Shown piece by piece: positions 1-8,057 of a DNA stretch of 30,181 bases. Position numbers and translations under genes: made by a program. The DNA lies in contig JALOMY010000004.1 of assembly GCA_025455225.1 (NCBI GenBank), positions 1 to 30,181 of the forward strand. Reading direction: 5' to 3'. This DNA comes from Cyclobacteriaceae bacterium (GTDB taxonomy: Bacteria; Bacteroidota; Bacteroidia; Cytophagales; Cyclobacteriaceae). Positions within the stretch are counted from its first letter, which is position 1; each line of letters begins with the position of its first letter. The notes beneath the pieces are model-generated. The model was not told where the DNA came from. It ran no database searches and worked only from the letters and a program-made list of their open reading frames with translations.

Positions 1-482
1 CGAAGTTCGGCAATCTTAAGATAAGGTGGCCTGAAGTCGTATCCCCATTGCGAAATGCAATGAGCTTCATCCACGGCTATAAGCGAAACATTCATCAGCC
101 TTACACGAACCTGGAACAATTCTGTTTGTAATCGTTCGGGTGACAGGTAAAGAAACTTAATGGTACCATGAACGCAATTATCCAACAGCCTGTCGATTTC
201 ATCATACCGCATACCGGAATGGACGGCAACCGCAGGTATACCTCGTTTCTTCAATCCTTCAACCTGGTCATCCATTAGTGCGATTAACGGTGAAATAACC
301 AGGCACACGCCATCCATCATCAAAGCAGGTACCTGATAACATATGGATTTTCCGCCACCGGTTGGTAGTAACGCTAACGTATCCTGTTCTTTCAATACAG
401 AAGCTATGATTTCCTCCTGCATAGGTCGAAACTGAACATGTTTCCAATAATGCTTTAATATGGATAAGGGCGTCTCCAACAA
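1..482 (-). CDS. recQ: ATP-dependent DNA helicase RecQ, N-terminal part (3' end outside window)
   Basis: RecQ is a 3'-5' superfamily 2 DNA helicase used in recombination and fork repair. About 160 residues are visible and the gene continues beyond base 1. The RecQ Q-motif region (FRPMQ, about residues 18-22), Walker A (PTGGGKS, 40-46) and the DEAH box followed by CISQWG (about 138-146) are all present in order, so this is the first RecA-like lobe. No ATG lies upstream of the conserved ILKHYW segment; the reading frame offers two consecutive TTG codons at 482-480 and 479-477, and homologues usually begin about ten residues before the conserved ILKxYW segment, so a TTG start is chosen. Whether the first or second TTG is used cannot be told. 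The next gene leftward in transcription order is not visible. Confidence 0.93.
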   Translation of the reverse strand, partial: MLETPLSILKHYWKHVQFRPMQEEIIASVLKEQDTLALLPTGGGKSICYQVPALMMDGVCLVISPLIALMDDQVEGLKKRGIPAVAVHSGMRYDEIDRLLDNCVHGTIKFLYLSPERLQTELFQVRVRLMNVSLIAVDEAHCISQWGYDFRPPYLKIAEL

Positions 483-525
483 ATAAAAAGTTTGTCTTAT
501 TATAATTAAGTTGACTACTTGAAAT

Positions 526-1293
526 CTACCAGATAATCTTTTCTTTATTCAGGAAGGCGTTGATTCCACGCTTGCAATCTTCAGTACCCCGGGCTCTTGC
601 ATTTATCTCTGCGGCCAGATCCAATGCCTCCTCGAGGGGTCGGCCTTGAATTTCTGCTATAAGTTTCTTGGTCAGCGACATGCTGGTAGCCGAATTGGAA
701 TTTATTAATCGGTTGGCAAACTCAAGAACGGTCTTCTCCAGTTTATCGGCTTCCACCACGTGATTGATCAAGCCAATGATCATAGCACGTTCTGCCGTAA
801 CCGGTTCGCCACTTAATAATAACTCGCGTGCTGCTCCTTCTCTAATTTTGTTTACAAGAAACACAGACACCAGGGCAGGTATAAATCCGATTTTTACTTC
901 TGTATAGCCAAACCGGGCTTCGGGTACTGAAAACACAAAATCGCATACAGTGGCCAATCCACAACCACCCGCCAAAGCATGTCCTTGTACCTGGGCGATA
1001 ATTACTTTAGGATGTGTGTACATGAAATAATACAAATCCTTCAGGTACCGCGAGTCCGCAAGGTTCTCTTCGTAGGTATTGGATTGAAGCTGCTGAATAT
1101 ACGTCAGGTCAGCCCCGGCACAAAATGCATCTCCATTTGCCTTAAGAATGATGATCTTTGCCTGATCATCATCAGCCGCTTTACTAAATGCTATTTTCAA
1201 TTCAGAAATCAATTCATAACTCAGGGCATTTCGCTTTTCGGGGCGATTCAGGGTTATATAGGCAATACGTTCGCTTACTTTGTATTCAATCAT
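526..1293 (-). CDS. Enoyl-CoA hydratase/isomerase family protein (crotonase fold)
   Basis: This 255-residue protein has normal crotonase length. The first oxyanion-hole segment is AFCAGADL (57-63 region) and the second is HALAGGCGLATVCDF (105-119). In classical crotonase two glutamates do the hydration; here the position of the first (in GGGCEL of the rat enzyme) is glycine 112, while the second is kept as Glu132 in GYTEVKIG. That pattern occurs in a Bacteroidota/myxobacterial subgroup often labelled methylglutaconyl-CoA hydratase (LiuC-like) of leucine degradation, so substrate assignment is inference. It starts two bases after the comEC stop codon, so the two genes are probably cotranscribed although no functional link is obvious. 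Family assignment is firm, exact reaction is not. Confidence 0.9.
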   Translation of the reverse strand: MIEYKVSERIAYITLNRPEKRNALSYELISELKIAFSKAADDDQAKIIILKANGDAFCAGADLTYIQQLQSNTYEENLADSRYLKDLYYFMYTHPKVIIAQVQGHALAGGCGLATVCDFVFSVPEARFGYTEVKIGFIPALVSVFLVNKIREGAARELLLSGEPVTAERAMIIGLINHVVEADKLEKTVLEFANRLINSNSATSMSLTKKLIAEIQGRPLEEALDLAAEINARARGTEDCKRGINAFLNKEKIIW

Positions 1294-1295
1294 AA

Positions 1296-3371
1296 TCAGG
1301 TGTTTTTTAATCTATAAACGAAAGCTCCGTTGTGAAGTACTGAATAAACCTGTATATCCCTATTTTCAGCTTCCTTTAAAATGCGGTTGCAGGTATATAC
1401 GGAATTACTGCTATCGAGAATAATTAATTGAGCTTTCAACTTTGACAAGTTATCCATCGATTTAACCGCATTGTTGCTGATTACCAGAAAATCAATCTGA
1501 AGATTATCGGGAATACTGAATGTCGGTTCCTGTATCTGCAGCACACGTAACGACTTCCATTGAAACGTACGTATTCCCTGCTGATGAAACACAAACGATG
1601 AATCATTGGAAATAATGTTATGTACACCATGAATCAATCGGTTCGGACGCACATGAAACCGGATTCGCTCGCGGTCATTCATTAAGACCGAATCGGTAAA
1701 AAAATACGATTGTAATTCATCCATCCATTCCATAGCATTATGGCCGGCAACCCGATAAACAACCCATTTGGGTTGTGCGGTTATCGAATAATAATGATAC
1801 CATTGAACTAACCCAAACACCAGGGCAAATGCGGATAATGAAATAACATAAGCAAACTTCCGGTATTCAAATAAACCAATGCATGAAATCAGTATACCCA
1901 TTAAAAGCCAGCTTTGAAACGTGGTGATGTGAATGTTATCAATGAGGCTAAAAGGAAGCTTCTCTACGCTAATCACCAGAAAGTTCAATAACTGAAGTAT
2001 TCCATTAAACACCCAACCTACCCCAGCTGCCAATGGAGGGATAAAACTTACTGCCAGCAATACTATTCCGAGGCAAAGTGCAACCAATGCCCCTGGAATT
2101 ACAAATAGGTTGGACACCAGGAAATAAACCGGGAACTGATGAAAATACAACAATCCCAAAGAGCAGGTGGCCAGCTGTGCTGCAAACGAAACACAGGTAA
2201 TCTGCCACACTTGGTCCAAAAACCGACTGCGGGGTACCCATAACTGATACAGGCGGGGCTGCAGGTAAACAATACCGATAACGGCCAGGTACGATAACTG
2301 GAAACCAACCGACATAATCATGTAGGGTTCCCAAAGAAGAAGTACAAATGCAGAAAATGCGAGTGTATTAAAAATGTTCGTGGAATAATTTAATGCCCGT
2401 GAACCGGCAATTACACTGAACATGGTGACCGCCCGTAAAACCGATGGTGATAAGCCGGTAACAAAAGCATAAGCCCATAAAAGACCAATGCTTACTAATG
2501 CAAGAATCACCTTTCCATGGCGTCTTGAATGCACAGGCCGCAATAAAAACTGAATGATCATGTAAATAATACCCACATGCAATCCGGAAACTGCAAGTAC
2601 ATGCATGGCACCTGATGAGGAATAGGCATTGACGAGTTCATTATCAAGACCATCTTTAATTCCCAGGATCAGGGCGGAGGCAACTGCCAATTCCTGGTCT
2701 CCGGAAATATACTTTTTCAGAACACCTTGTGCCCACGATCGAAAACGAAACGATAAAGCCAACATCGGCCATTGCGGTTCATTGGAAATAAAATGAGCCG
2801 ATGAAGCCCGAAGAAAATGCTGATTGTAAATCTTGCGATAAGACAAGTAACGTTGATAATCAAACTCGCCCGGGTTGTACGGAGGTGTTAATTCCTGAGG
2901 CGCACCCCGGATAAGCAATTGATCTCCATATCGAAAAGGATTTTGAAAATCCTGCCGGGAAAAATAGAGCAATACTTTACCGCTAACCTCCTTCCATGAA
3001 TTACCATCGTTAATAAACTTAACTTCTGCTTCGCTCTTCCAGGATCTTTCCTTTTCTTCCGGATAACCAGAAATCACAACCTGGTATTGAACAATTGAAT
3101 CATTAAATCTGAAATGATCCGGATTTCTCGATTCCGTATGGTATAAAGTATTCAGGTAACCAAATAGAATCAGCATCAGAAATACGATTATACCAGATAC
3201 ATTGCTCGAAGAGGATCGGTAGAATAAAAATGATAGGGCAATACCGGTAACCAATAAGGCAGCGGCAACAAACTGCTCACTGAACAGACCGGGAAGATAA
3301 ATTCCCAGGAGAATTCCCGCAATCAGGAAGAGAACAAACCGAACGAACGCATACGGTGTCCAGAAAAACAT
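1296..3371 (-). CDS. comEC: ComEC/Rec2 family DNA-uptake channel, short form without metal-binding nuclease motif
   Basis: This 691-residue inner-membrane protein resembles ComEC, the channel that moves single-stranded DNA into the cytoplasm during transformation. It starts with two or three membrane spans, followed by a soluble beta-rich OB-like region (about 85-200, DUF4131 area), then the multi-span Competence domain (about 225-530) with the signature MHVLAVSGLHVG near 256-267 and GLSPSVLRA near 303-311. The C-terminal soluble part (about 540-691) is where Gram-positive ComEC has a metallo-beta-lactamase domain, but no HxHxDH motif is visible; only a remnant with IDFLVISNN and LIILDSSNS strands remains. 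This short form is common in Bacteroidota. It ends two bases before the hydratase start and begins 27 bases after phoH. Confidence 0.92.
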   Translation of the reverse strand: MFFWTPYAFVRFVLFLIAGILLGIYLPGLFSEQFVAAALLVTGIALSFLFYRSSSSNVSGIIVFLMLILFGYLNTLYHTESRNPDHFRFNDSIVQYQVVISGYPEEKERSWKSEAEVKFINDGNSWKEVSGKVLLYFSRQDFQNPFRYGDQLLIRGAPQELTPPYNPGEFDYQRYLSYRKIYNQHFLRASSAHFISNEPQWPMLALSFRFRSWAQGVLKKYISGDQELAVASALILGIKDGLDNELVNAYSSSGAMHVLAVSGLHVGIIYMIIQFLLRPVHSRRHGKVILALVSIGLLWAYAFVTGLSPSVLRAVTMFSVIAGSRALNYSTNIFNTLAFSAFVLLLWEPYMIMSVGFQLSYLAVIGIVYLQPRLYQLWVPRSRFLDQVWQITCVSFAAQLATCSLGLLYFHQFPVYFLVSNLFVIPGALVALCLGIVLLAVSFIPPLAAGVGWVFNGILQLLNFLVISVEKLPFSLIDNIHITTFQSWLLMGILISCIGLFEYRKFAYVISLSAFALVFGLVQWYHYYSITAQPKWVVYRVAGHNAMEWMDELQSYFFTDSVLMNDRERIRFHVRPNRLIHGVHNIISNDSSFVFHQQGIRTFQWKSLRVLQIQEPTFSIPDNLQIDFLVISNNAVKSMDNLSKLKAQLIILDSSNSVYTCNRILKEAENRDIQVYSVLHNGAFVYRLKNT

Positions 3372-3398
3372 GAAGTAAGATACTGAAATTCAAATCCC

Positions 3399-4358
3399 TC
3401 AGGAAGCCTGTTCCTTTCCGGATGCCTTTGAATAAGCATCAATTATATCGCGTACCAGCTTATGACGGATTACATCACGTTCGGATAGCTCAATTACTCC
3501 AATTCCGGTTACACCCTTTAAAATTCGTAATGCTTCGTTTAATCCGGAAGATTGTTTTTTTGGAAGGTCAACCTGGGAAGTATCGCCCGTTACGATCATT
3601 TTTGAATCAGGCCCCATGCGGGTTAAGAACATTTTCATTTGCATGGGAGTAGTGTTTTGAGCTTCATCCAGAAGGATGAAAGCGTTATTAAGTGTCCTGC
3701 CCCGCATGTACGCCAGGGGAGCGATCTCAATGATTTCCCGCTCCATATAATACTGAAGCTTCTCAAAGGGAATCATGTCATTTAAGCCATCATAGATAGG
3801 CCGCAGATAGGGGTCGATCTTTTCTTTGAGGTCGCCCGGTAGAAAACCCAGATTCTCACCGGCTTCAACGGCTGGCCGTGTAATTATGATTTTCTTTACC
3901 TGTTTATTCTTTAACGCCCGAACGGCAAGCGCTACTGATATGTATGTTTTACCCGTGCCGGCCGGTCCCAGGGCAAACACAAGGTCATTCTCCTTTACCA
4001 ACTGTACCAGTTTCTGCTGGTTAGGTGTTTTGGCTTTGATAGGTGTGCCCCTTGTTCCGTGTAAAATAAGTTCATCCGATGCCCCTTCATCGGTAATCGC
4101 ATCCTGCTCGCGCGAGATCAGATTATGCACATGGTCTTCCGTAATCCTGCCGTATTTATGATACTGGTCAATGAGTGACTGCAGGATATCATCGATCTGA
4201 ATAATTTCGGATGTGCTTCCACGAACCGTAATCTGGTTGCCACGGGCTACAATCCGGCTTTTGGGAAAGGCCGATGCTAGTTCTGTGATGTTCTTGTTTT
4301 CAATACCCAGAAAATCGACCAGGGAAATATTTTCAAGTGTAATGACTTTTTCGATCAA
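3399..4358 (-). CDS. phoH: PhoH-family ATPase
   Basis: PhoH/YbeZ proteins are cytoplasmic P-loop ATPases linked to RNA metabolism and often function with the endoribonuclease YbeY. The 319 residues match the family length. The N-terminal about 100 residues have a small KH-like nucleic-acid-binding look (ARGNQITVRG, 38-47), followed by the helicase-like core with Walker A GPAGTGKT (131-138), TRPAVEAGENLGFLPGD (160-176) and Walker B LLDEAQN (229-235). The C-terminal GDTSQVDLP segment is also typical. It is the first gene of the leftward phoH-comEC-hydratase run, with a 92-base divergent gap to the next plus-strand gene. No ybeY is seen in the window. Confidence 0.95.
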   Translation of the reverse strand: MIEKVITLENISLVDFLGIENKNITELASAFPKSRIVARGNQITVRGSTSEIIQIDDILQSLIDQYHKYGRITEDHVHNLISREQDAITDEGASDELILHGTRGTPIKAKTPNQQKLVQLVKENDLVFALGPAGTGKTYISVALAVRALKNKQVKKIIITRPAVEAGENLGFLPGDLKEKIDPYLRPIYDGLNDMIPFEKLQYYMEREIIEIAPLAYMRGRTLNNAFILLDEAQNTTPMQMKMFLTRMGPDSKMIVTGDTSQVDLPKKQSSGLNEALRILKGVTGIGVIELSERDVIRHKLVRDIIDAYSKASGKEQAS

Positions 4359-4450
4359 GTAATTATGCGATTAGGCTTCCTGAATTTTATGCGTTAAAAG
4401 TGTTTATTTTGTTGCAGTAAACTTACAAAAGAACACGGGGAGATCAATAC

Positions 4451-5224
4451 ATGGCCATTATTACCCTGCTGACCGATTCCGGAGAAAGCGATTTCTACGT
4501 GGCCGCCATTAAGGCTAAAATTCTCTCAACGAATCCAGGGATCAGCCTGGTTGATATCACTCACCAGATTCAGCCCTGCGATCTGGCTCATGCCGCCTTT
4601 GTATTGCGTAGCGTTTTCAGGGATTTTCCAAAAGGAACCGTGCATTTGGTTGGTGTGCACAGTACCGCCAACCGGGATGATGCGATGATTGCCCTACAGC
4701 TTGAAGATCACTTTTTTGTTGGACCCGATAATGGCTTATTGGGGTTGATCAGTGAAAAGCCGCATCAGAACCTGGTCGAATTGAACACCCTTAATCCGGT
4801 TCAATCAACTTTTCCTGAAAAAGACATTTATGCGCCTATAGCTGCCAGGCTGGCGAGTGGTGTTTCCATTACTTCACTGGGCAAACCTTTGGGAAGCTTC
4901 AGGAAAATGATCGATCGCCAGATGAAAGCCACGCGCAAGCAAATTATGGGGCATGTTATCCGGGTAGATCGTTACGGCAATCTTATTACCAATATTACAG
5001 TCGAAGCATTCGACATCCTGAGCAAGGGAAAAACATTTACCATTCAGTTTGGCGGGGAAAAATTCAGACGAATCCACAGTCAATATCATCAGGCCGATGA
5101 AGGAGAGTGCTTCCTGCTTTTCAATTCATTGGGATTACTTGAAATCGGAATCTACAAGGGCAATGCCTCCGAATTATTAGGACTGGATTATGATAGTTTG
5201 ATTAATATTACGTTCGAGGAATAA
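4451..5224 (+). CDS. SAM hydroxide adenosyltransferase (DUF62 / chlorinase-fluorinase family)
   Basis: Members of this family split S-adenosylmethionine with hydroxide to adenosine and methionine; the halogenases fluorinase and chlorinase belong to the same fold. The protein (257 residues) begins with the conserved strand ITLLTDSGESDFYVAAIK (3-20), then VDITHQIQPCDLAHAAFVL (34-52) and the loop FVGPDNGLLG (88-97), all family hallmarks, with the C-terminal beta-barrel domain from about 160 containing VDRYGNLITNI. The ordinary bacterial role is SAM hydrolysis; nothing suggests halogenation, since there is no associated halogen-metabolite cluster. It faces divergently from phoH and precedes the small monooxygenase-fold gene by 76 bases. 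Confidence 0.92.
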   Translation: MAIITLLTDSGESDFYVAAIKAKILSTNPGISLVDITHQIQPCDLAHAAFVLRSVFRDFPKGTVHLVGVHSTANRDDAMIALQLEDHFFVGPDNGLLGLISEKPHQNLVELNTLNPVQSTFPEKDIYAPIAARLASGVSITSLGKPLGSFRKMIDRQMKATRKQIMGHVIRVDRYGNLITNITVEAFDILSKGKTFTIQFGGEKFRRIHSQYHQADEGECFLLFNSLGLLEIGIYKGNASELLGLDYDSLINITFEE

Positions 5225-5300
5225 CACAACGTATGACTGCGGGTTTAAATATCAAACCTTATCATGCATTTATTAAGATTTCCTTAGCTAAGTCTTGCTT

Positions 5301-5594
5301 ATGATTATCCGTATTGTTCGAATGCACTTTACCGAAGCCGGTGTGGATGAATTCCTTCAGATTTTCAATGAAAACAAAAATGCCATCCGGAATTTCGAGG
5401 GATGTACACACCTTGAATTACTAAAAGACCTGGATGATCCGAACACCTATACCACATTGAGTTACTGGAATGATGAAGAATGTCTTGAGCGTTACCGTAA
5501 ATCTGAATTATTCGGCAGTGTTTGGGGACGAGTTAAAACCCTTTTTGCCGAGCGTACCCAGGCATTTTCACTGGAGAAATTTGTTGAAGTCTGA
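5301..5594 (+). CDS. Antibiotic biosynthesis monooxygenase (ABM) domain protein
   Basis: This 97-residue protein is a single ABM domain, a ferredoxin-like dimer-forming fold used by small monooxygenases, haem-degrading enzymes and proteins of unknown role. The pattern is typical: an N-terminal strand IIRIVRMHF, a helix with FLQIFNENKNAIRNFEGCTHLELL, then TYTTLSYWNDEECLERYRKSELFGSVW. I choose the ATG at 5301 over a TTG two codons earlier because homologues begin with MII/MIVRIV. Substrate and reaction cannot be told from the sequence. It is a single gene just upstream of the tRNA-Leu promoter; the promoter overlaps the end of this gene's 3' flank. Confidence 0.85.
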   Translation: MIIRIVRMHFTEAGVDEFLQIFNENKNAIRNFEGCTHLELLKDLDDPNTYTTLSYWNDEECLERYRKSELFGSVWGRVKTLFAERTQAFSLEKFVEV

Positions 5595-5595
5595 A

Positions 5596-5626
5596 TTGTG
5601 CACAAGATAAACTTTGTACATATTTG
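5596..5626 (+). promoter_or_regulatory. Bacteroidota-type promoter for tRNA-Leu
   Basis: A TTG at 5596-5598 is followed after 20 bases by CATATTTG at 5619-5626, seven of eight matches to the Bacteroidota -7 consensus TAnnTTTG. The tRNA begins 43 bases further on, which fits a short leader. Confidence 0.6.
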
Positions 5627-5669
5627 CAGCCCTTTTAAGCCTGTTTAATCAGGCAAACGTTCATTAAAA

Positions 5670-5753
5670 GCCCGGATGGCGGAATTGGTAGACGCGTTGG
5701 TCTCAAACACCAATGGTAGCAATACTGTGCCGGTTCGACTCCGGCTCCGGGTA
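5670..5753 (+). tRNA. tRNA-Leu (anticodon CAA)
   Basis: The 84-base sequence folds as a class II tRNA. The acceptor stem GCCCGGA pairs with TCCGGGT at 5746-5752 (one G-U pair), discriminator A at 5753. The D-arm contains GGTAGAC; the anticodon stem TTGGT/ACCAA holds loop CTCAAAC, giving anticodon CAA that reads UUG. A long variable arm follows, then T-arm GCCGG-TTCGACT-CCGGC. CCA is not encoded. A promoter lies upstream and a strong terminator directly downstream, so it is its own unit. Confidence 0.97.
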
Positions 5754-5754
5754 C

Positions 5755-5788
5755 AAAGCCTCAGATGATTCTGGGGCTTTAATTTTTT
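5755..5788 (+). terminator. Rho-independent terminator of tRNA-Leu
   Basis: An 11-base-pair stem (5755-5765 with 5770-5780, one G-T wobble) closes a four-base loop and is followed by AATTTTTT. It starts two bases after the tRNA 3' end. Confidence 0.9.
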
Positions 5789-5816
5789 CAGGCAAACTTA
5801 AAATCAACTATCTTTG
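5786..5816 (+). promoter_or_regulatory. Probable promoter of the FKBP gene
   Basis: TATCTTTG at 5809-5816 is a perfect match to the Bacteroidota -7 element TAnnTTTG. There is no TTG at the usual spacing; the T-run of the preceding terminator takes the -33 position. The start codon is 87 bases further downstream. Confidence 0.5.
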
Positions 5817-5902
5817 TTGCCTATTAATCGAAGGATCAGCTATATCACGTTTCACCGGTTTCTGCCTTCCATTACAACATCAATTATTTAACATACTACA
5901 TC

Positions 5903-6385
5903 ATGCAAATTGCAAAACACAAAGTTGTTTCCATTCACTACACGTTGCGCGACAATCAGGGTGCCATTCTTGATTCAAGCACTGGAAAAGATCCGTTGCA
6001 TTACATCCAGGGCATTGGTAACCTGATTCCGGGAATGGAAGAAGGACTGGAAGGAAAACAAAAAGGCGACAAACTGGATATTAAAGTCAGCCCTGAAAAA
6101 GGTTATGGTGAGCGAAGTGAACAATTGATACAAAAAGTTCCGCGTTCTGCTTTTGGCGATCAGGAAGTGCGTCCGGGTATGCAGTTTCAGGCTCAGAGCA
6201 GCCAGGGAACACAAATCGTAACTGTAACGGAAGTAGGATTGGAAAATGTTACCGTTGACGGAAACCATCCGTTGGCCGGAGTTGAATTGAATTTTTCTGT
6301 TGAAGTTATGGAGGTAAGGAATGCAACAGCCGATGAACTTGAACATGGTCATGTTCATGGACCCGGTGGGCATCACCATCATTAA
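5903..6385 (+). CDS. slyD: SlyD-like FKBP-type peptidyl-prolyl isomerase
   Basis: This 160-residue cytoplasmic protein has the FKBP half-domain (IAKHKVVSIHYTLRDNQG, then IPGMEEGLEGKQKGDKLDIKVSPEKGYG at about 44-71), an inserted chaperone flap (about 72-122) and the return strand HPLAGVELNFSVEVMEV (about 127-143), the domain order of SlyD. Such enzymes catalyse prolyl cis-trans isomerisation and act as holdases; E. coli SlyD also delivers nickel. The C-terminus ends in HGHVHGPGGHHHH, a natural His-rich tail that suggests metal binding, shorter than that of E. coli SlyD. It is monocistronic between its own promoter and a strong terminator. Confidence 0.92.
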   Translation: MQIAKHKVVSIHYTLRDNQGAILDSSTGKDPLHYIQGIGNLIPGMEEGLEGKQKGDKLDIKVSPEKGYGERSEQLIQKVPRSAFGDQEVRPGMQFQAQSSQGTQIVTVTEVGLENVTVDGNHPLAGVELNFSVEVMEVRNATADELEHGHVHGPGGHHHH

Positions 6386-6398
6386 TCCCATTTCAGAT

Positions 6399-6424
6399 AA
6401 AGCCGGTTATTCCGGCTTTTTTTA
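6399..6424 (+). terminator. Rho-independent terminator of the FKBP gene
   Basis: Eight-base stem AAAGCCGG (6399-6406) and CCGGCTTT (6412-6419) closes loop TTATT and continues into a run of T residues. It lies 14 bases after the stop codon. Confidence 0.92.
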
Positions 6425-6507
6425 TTTCCTTTAAAGAACCAACATAAGCCAACAACTTTATACGGATATGTAACTTTACCGTTCTGTAAAGGATAGAATG
6501 GTTAATC

Positions 6508-7329
6508 ATGCAATACACTACTAAATCCACCAATCCTTACCATCCTGACATCACGATATTTCTGATCAGTATTCCTTTTATAAATGCGATCAATTACTAC
6601 CTGACGTATACCAATATCCAGCTCAACGGATTCTTTCTGTTGACATTTACCCTTGACACCCTTCAGGGTTACCTGGGCTGGTGGGGAGCAAGAGCCTGCA
6701 TTCTTTATCTGGATAAAAAAATTCCATACGAGAATAACCTGGGCAAACGCTTACTCATTCAATTCATTACCACCACCACAGTTGGTTTGAGCATAATAAC
6801 GCTGCTAACGGAACTGGTTAGCTGGTTAGCGCGGGGTAGGCCGGCTCATATCAGCTTCTATAGTGTTGATCTTTTCATAATTGGAATCTGGTTTTTTGTA
6901 ATCAATGGCATTTACGCAGGACTTCACTTTTATAACCGGTGGCGAGAATCGGAATGGATACGACAGGAGGATCAACGTCTAAAAACCGAAGGATTGAATG
7001 TGCGCCTTGGAAAGGAAGAAGTCCGGTTGCAGTTCAATGACGTGGCTGGATTGTTTGTGGATGAAGAATATGTTGCAGCCTGTCATCATAACGGGAAAAA
7101 ATATTATGTAGACCAGTCCCTGGATAAACTGGAAAAAAAATTACCCCAAACCCATTTCTTTCGATTGAACCGGAAATTCATTCTTAACCGGTCGAGTGTA
7201 CTTGGCTTTAAACGGTTGGATAATGGAAAGCTGCACGTATTTATTGCGCAACATCCCCTCCTCCCCTCGGAAATTACCGTAAGCCGCTTAAAGGCACCTT
7301 CATTTAAAGCCTGGTTTCGGCCTGAATGA
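6508..7329 (+). CDS. Membrane-bound LytTR-family transcriptional regulator
   Basis: This 273-residue protein has four predicted membrane spans (about 16-32, 42-60, 81-105, 120-141), a short charged linker (142-165) and a C-terminal LytTR DNA-binding domain (about 166-273) containing NDVAGLFVDEEYVAACHHNGKKYYVDQSLDKLEKKL and the typical FFRLNRKFILN near 222-232. LytTR domains bind DNA through a beta-fold. There is no receiver domain, so signals must be sensed by the membrane part rather than by phosphorylation. The following secreted protein and lipoprotein hydrolase genes are in the same orientation and may be targets or cotranscribed (gaps 101 and 27 bases). The stimulus is unknown. Confidence 0.9.
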   Translation: MQYTTKSTNPYHPDITIFLISIPFINAINYYLTYTNIQLNGFFLLTFTLDTLQGYLGWWGARACILYLDKKIPYENNLGKRLLIQFITTTTVGLSIITLLTELVSWLARGRPAHISFYSVDLFIIGIWFFVINGIYAGLHFYNRWRESEWIRQEDQRLKTEGLNVRLGKEEVRLQFNDVAGLFVDEEYVAACHHNGKKYYVDQSLDKLEKKLPQTHFFRLNRKFILNRSSVLGFKRLDNGKLHVFIAQHPLLPSEITVSRLKAPSFKAWFRPE

Positions 7330-7430
7330 AGTCAGTTCACCCGGCAATCTGGTACATTTCACCAAAAAACGTTAAAAATCCACTTCTTTCCGGCTAGTGC
7401 ATACGTACCATTGCATGACAAATTAAGGTT

Positions 7431-8030
7431 ATGAAAGCCGTAATACTCTCCTTCTTATTCGGCACTCTTGTACATTCTGTGCAGGCCCAGACCGAAAGTC
7501 CGGTTAAAGATTACCGGAATTTTCCCATTGTCATCTCACTTCAGTTTCATGCACTGAGTATGCCCTTCCGGGATATGCGCACCAACTTTAAAAACATTGG
7601 GGTTGGAATCGGAACCGAGGTCAGTTTAAATGGAAATCATGACTGGGTGCAACAATTCCAGGCGATTTGGTTTCCCAATAAGTCGGTTGGCAATGGTTTA
7701 ATGTTTTACACCCAATTTGCGTGGCGGCCTTACCTGGCCTCAGATGCATTCGCTGAATTAAAAGCTGGTGCCGGTTATTTGATCGCTTCCCGTCCGGTGG
7801 ACTCCTTTCGCTGGACTAATAATCAATGGCAACCGGTTGGCAGAAAAGGCAAGGGCATGCTGGTATTGCCCGTGGGTGTTTCACTGGGCTACAACTCGTA
7901 TTCAGCGGATGTCTACCTCGCCCCCTTTATCAGTTACCAGTTTATGCTGCTCAAGGGGTATAATGCCAGCGTTCCGCTTGTTCCTGAAACGCTTATCCAG
8001 GCAGGTGCACGACTGCATCCGGTTTGGTAA
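7431..8030 (+). CDS. Secreted barrel-like protein of unknown function
   Basis: I do not recognise a named family for this 199-residue protein. It starts with a clear signal peptide (MKAVILSFLFGTLVHSVQA, cleavage after about residue 19), so it is exported. The rest has alternating hydrophobic/polar strands rich in aromatic and glycine residues (for example QFAWRPYLASDAFAELKAGAGYL and GVSLGYNSYSADVYLAPFISYQF), ending in ARLHPVW with an aromatic last residue. This resembles a small outer-membrane beta-barrel. It lies between the LytTR regulator and the serine hydrolase, 27 bases before the latter, so the last two are probably one transcript. Confidence 0.75.
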   Translation: MKAVILSFLFGTLVHSVQAQTESPVKDYRNFPIVISLQFHALSMPFRDMRTNFKNIGVGIGTEVSLNGNHDWVQQFQAIWFPNKSVGNGLMFYTQFAWRPYLASDAFAELKAGAGYLIASRPVDSFRWTNNQWQPVGRKGKGMLVLPVGVSLGYNSYSADVYLAPFISYQFMLLKGYNASVPLVPETLIQAGARLHPVW

Positions 8031-8057
8031 TTATTCCCGGCATTAAAAGAAATCGTT

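Noticed and set aside
5713..5973. Open frame of 86 codons overlapping the tRNA-Leu gene
   Set aside because: It crosses the tRNA, its terminator and the FKBP start and has no family resemblance.
6340..6385. His-rich end of the FKBP as an added purification tag
   Set aside because: It follows a natural HGHVHGPGG linker, uses mixed histidine codons and matches the metal-binding tails of SlyD proteins.
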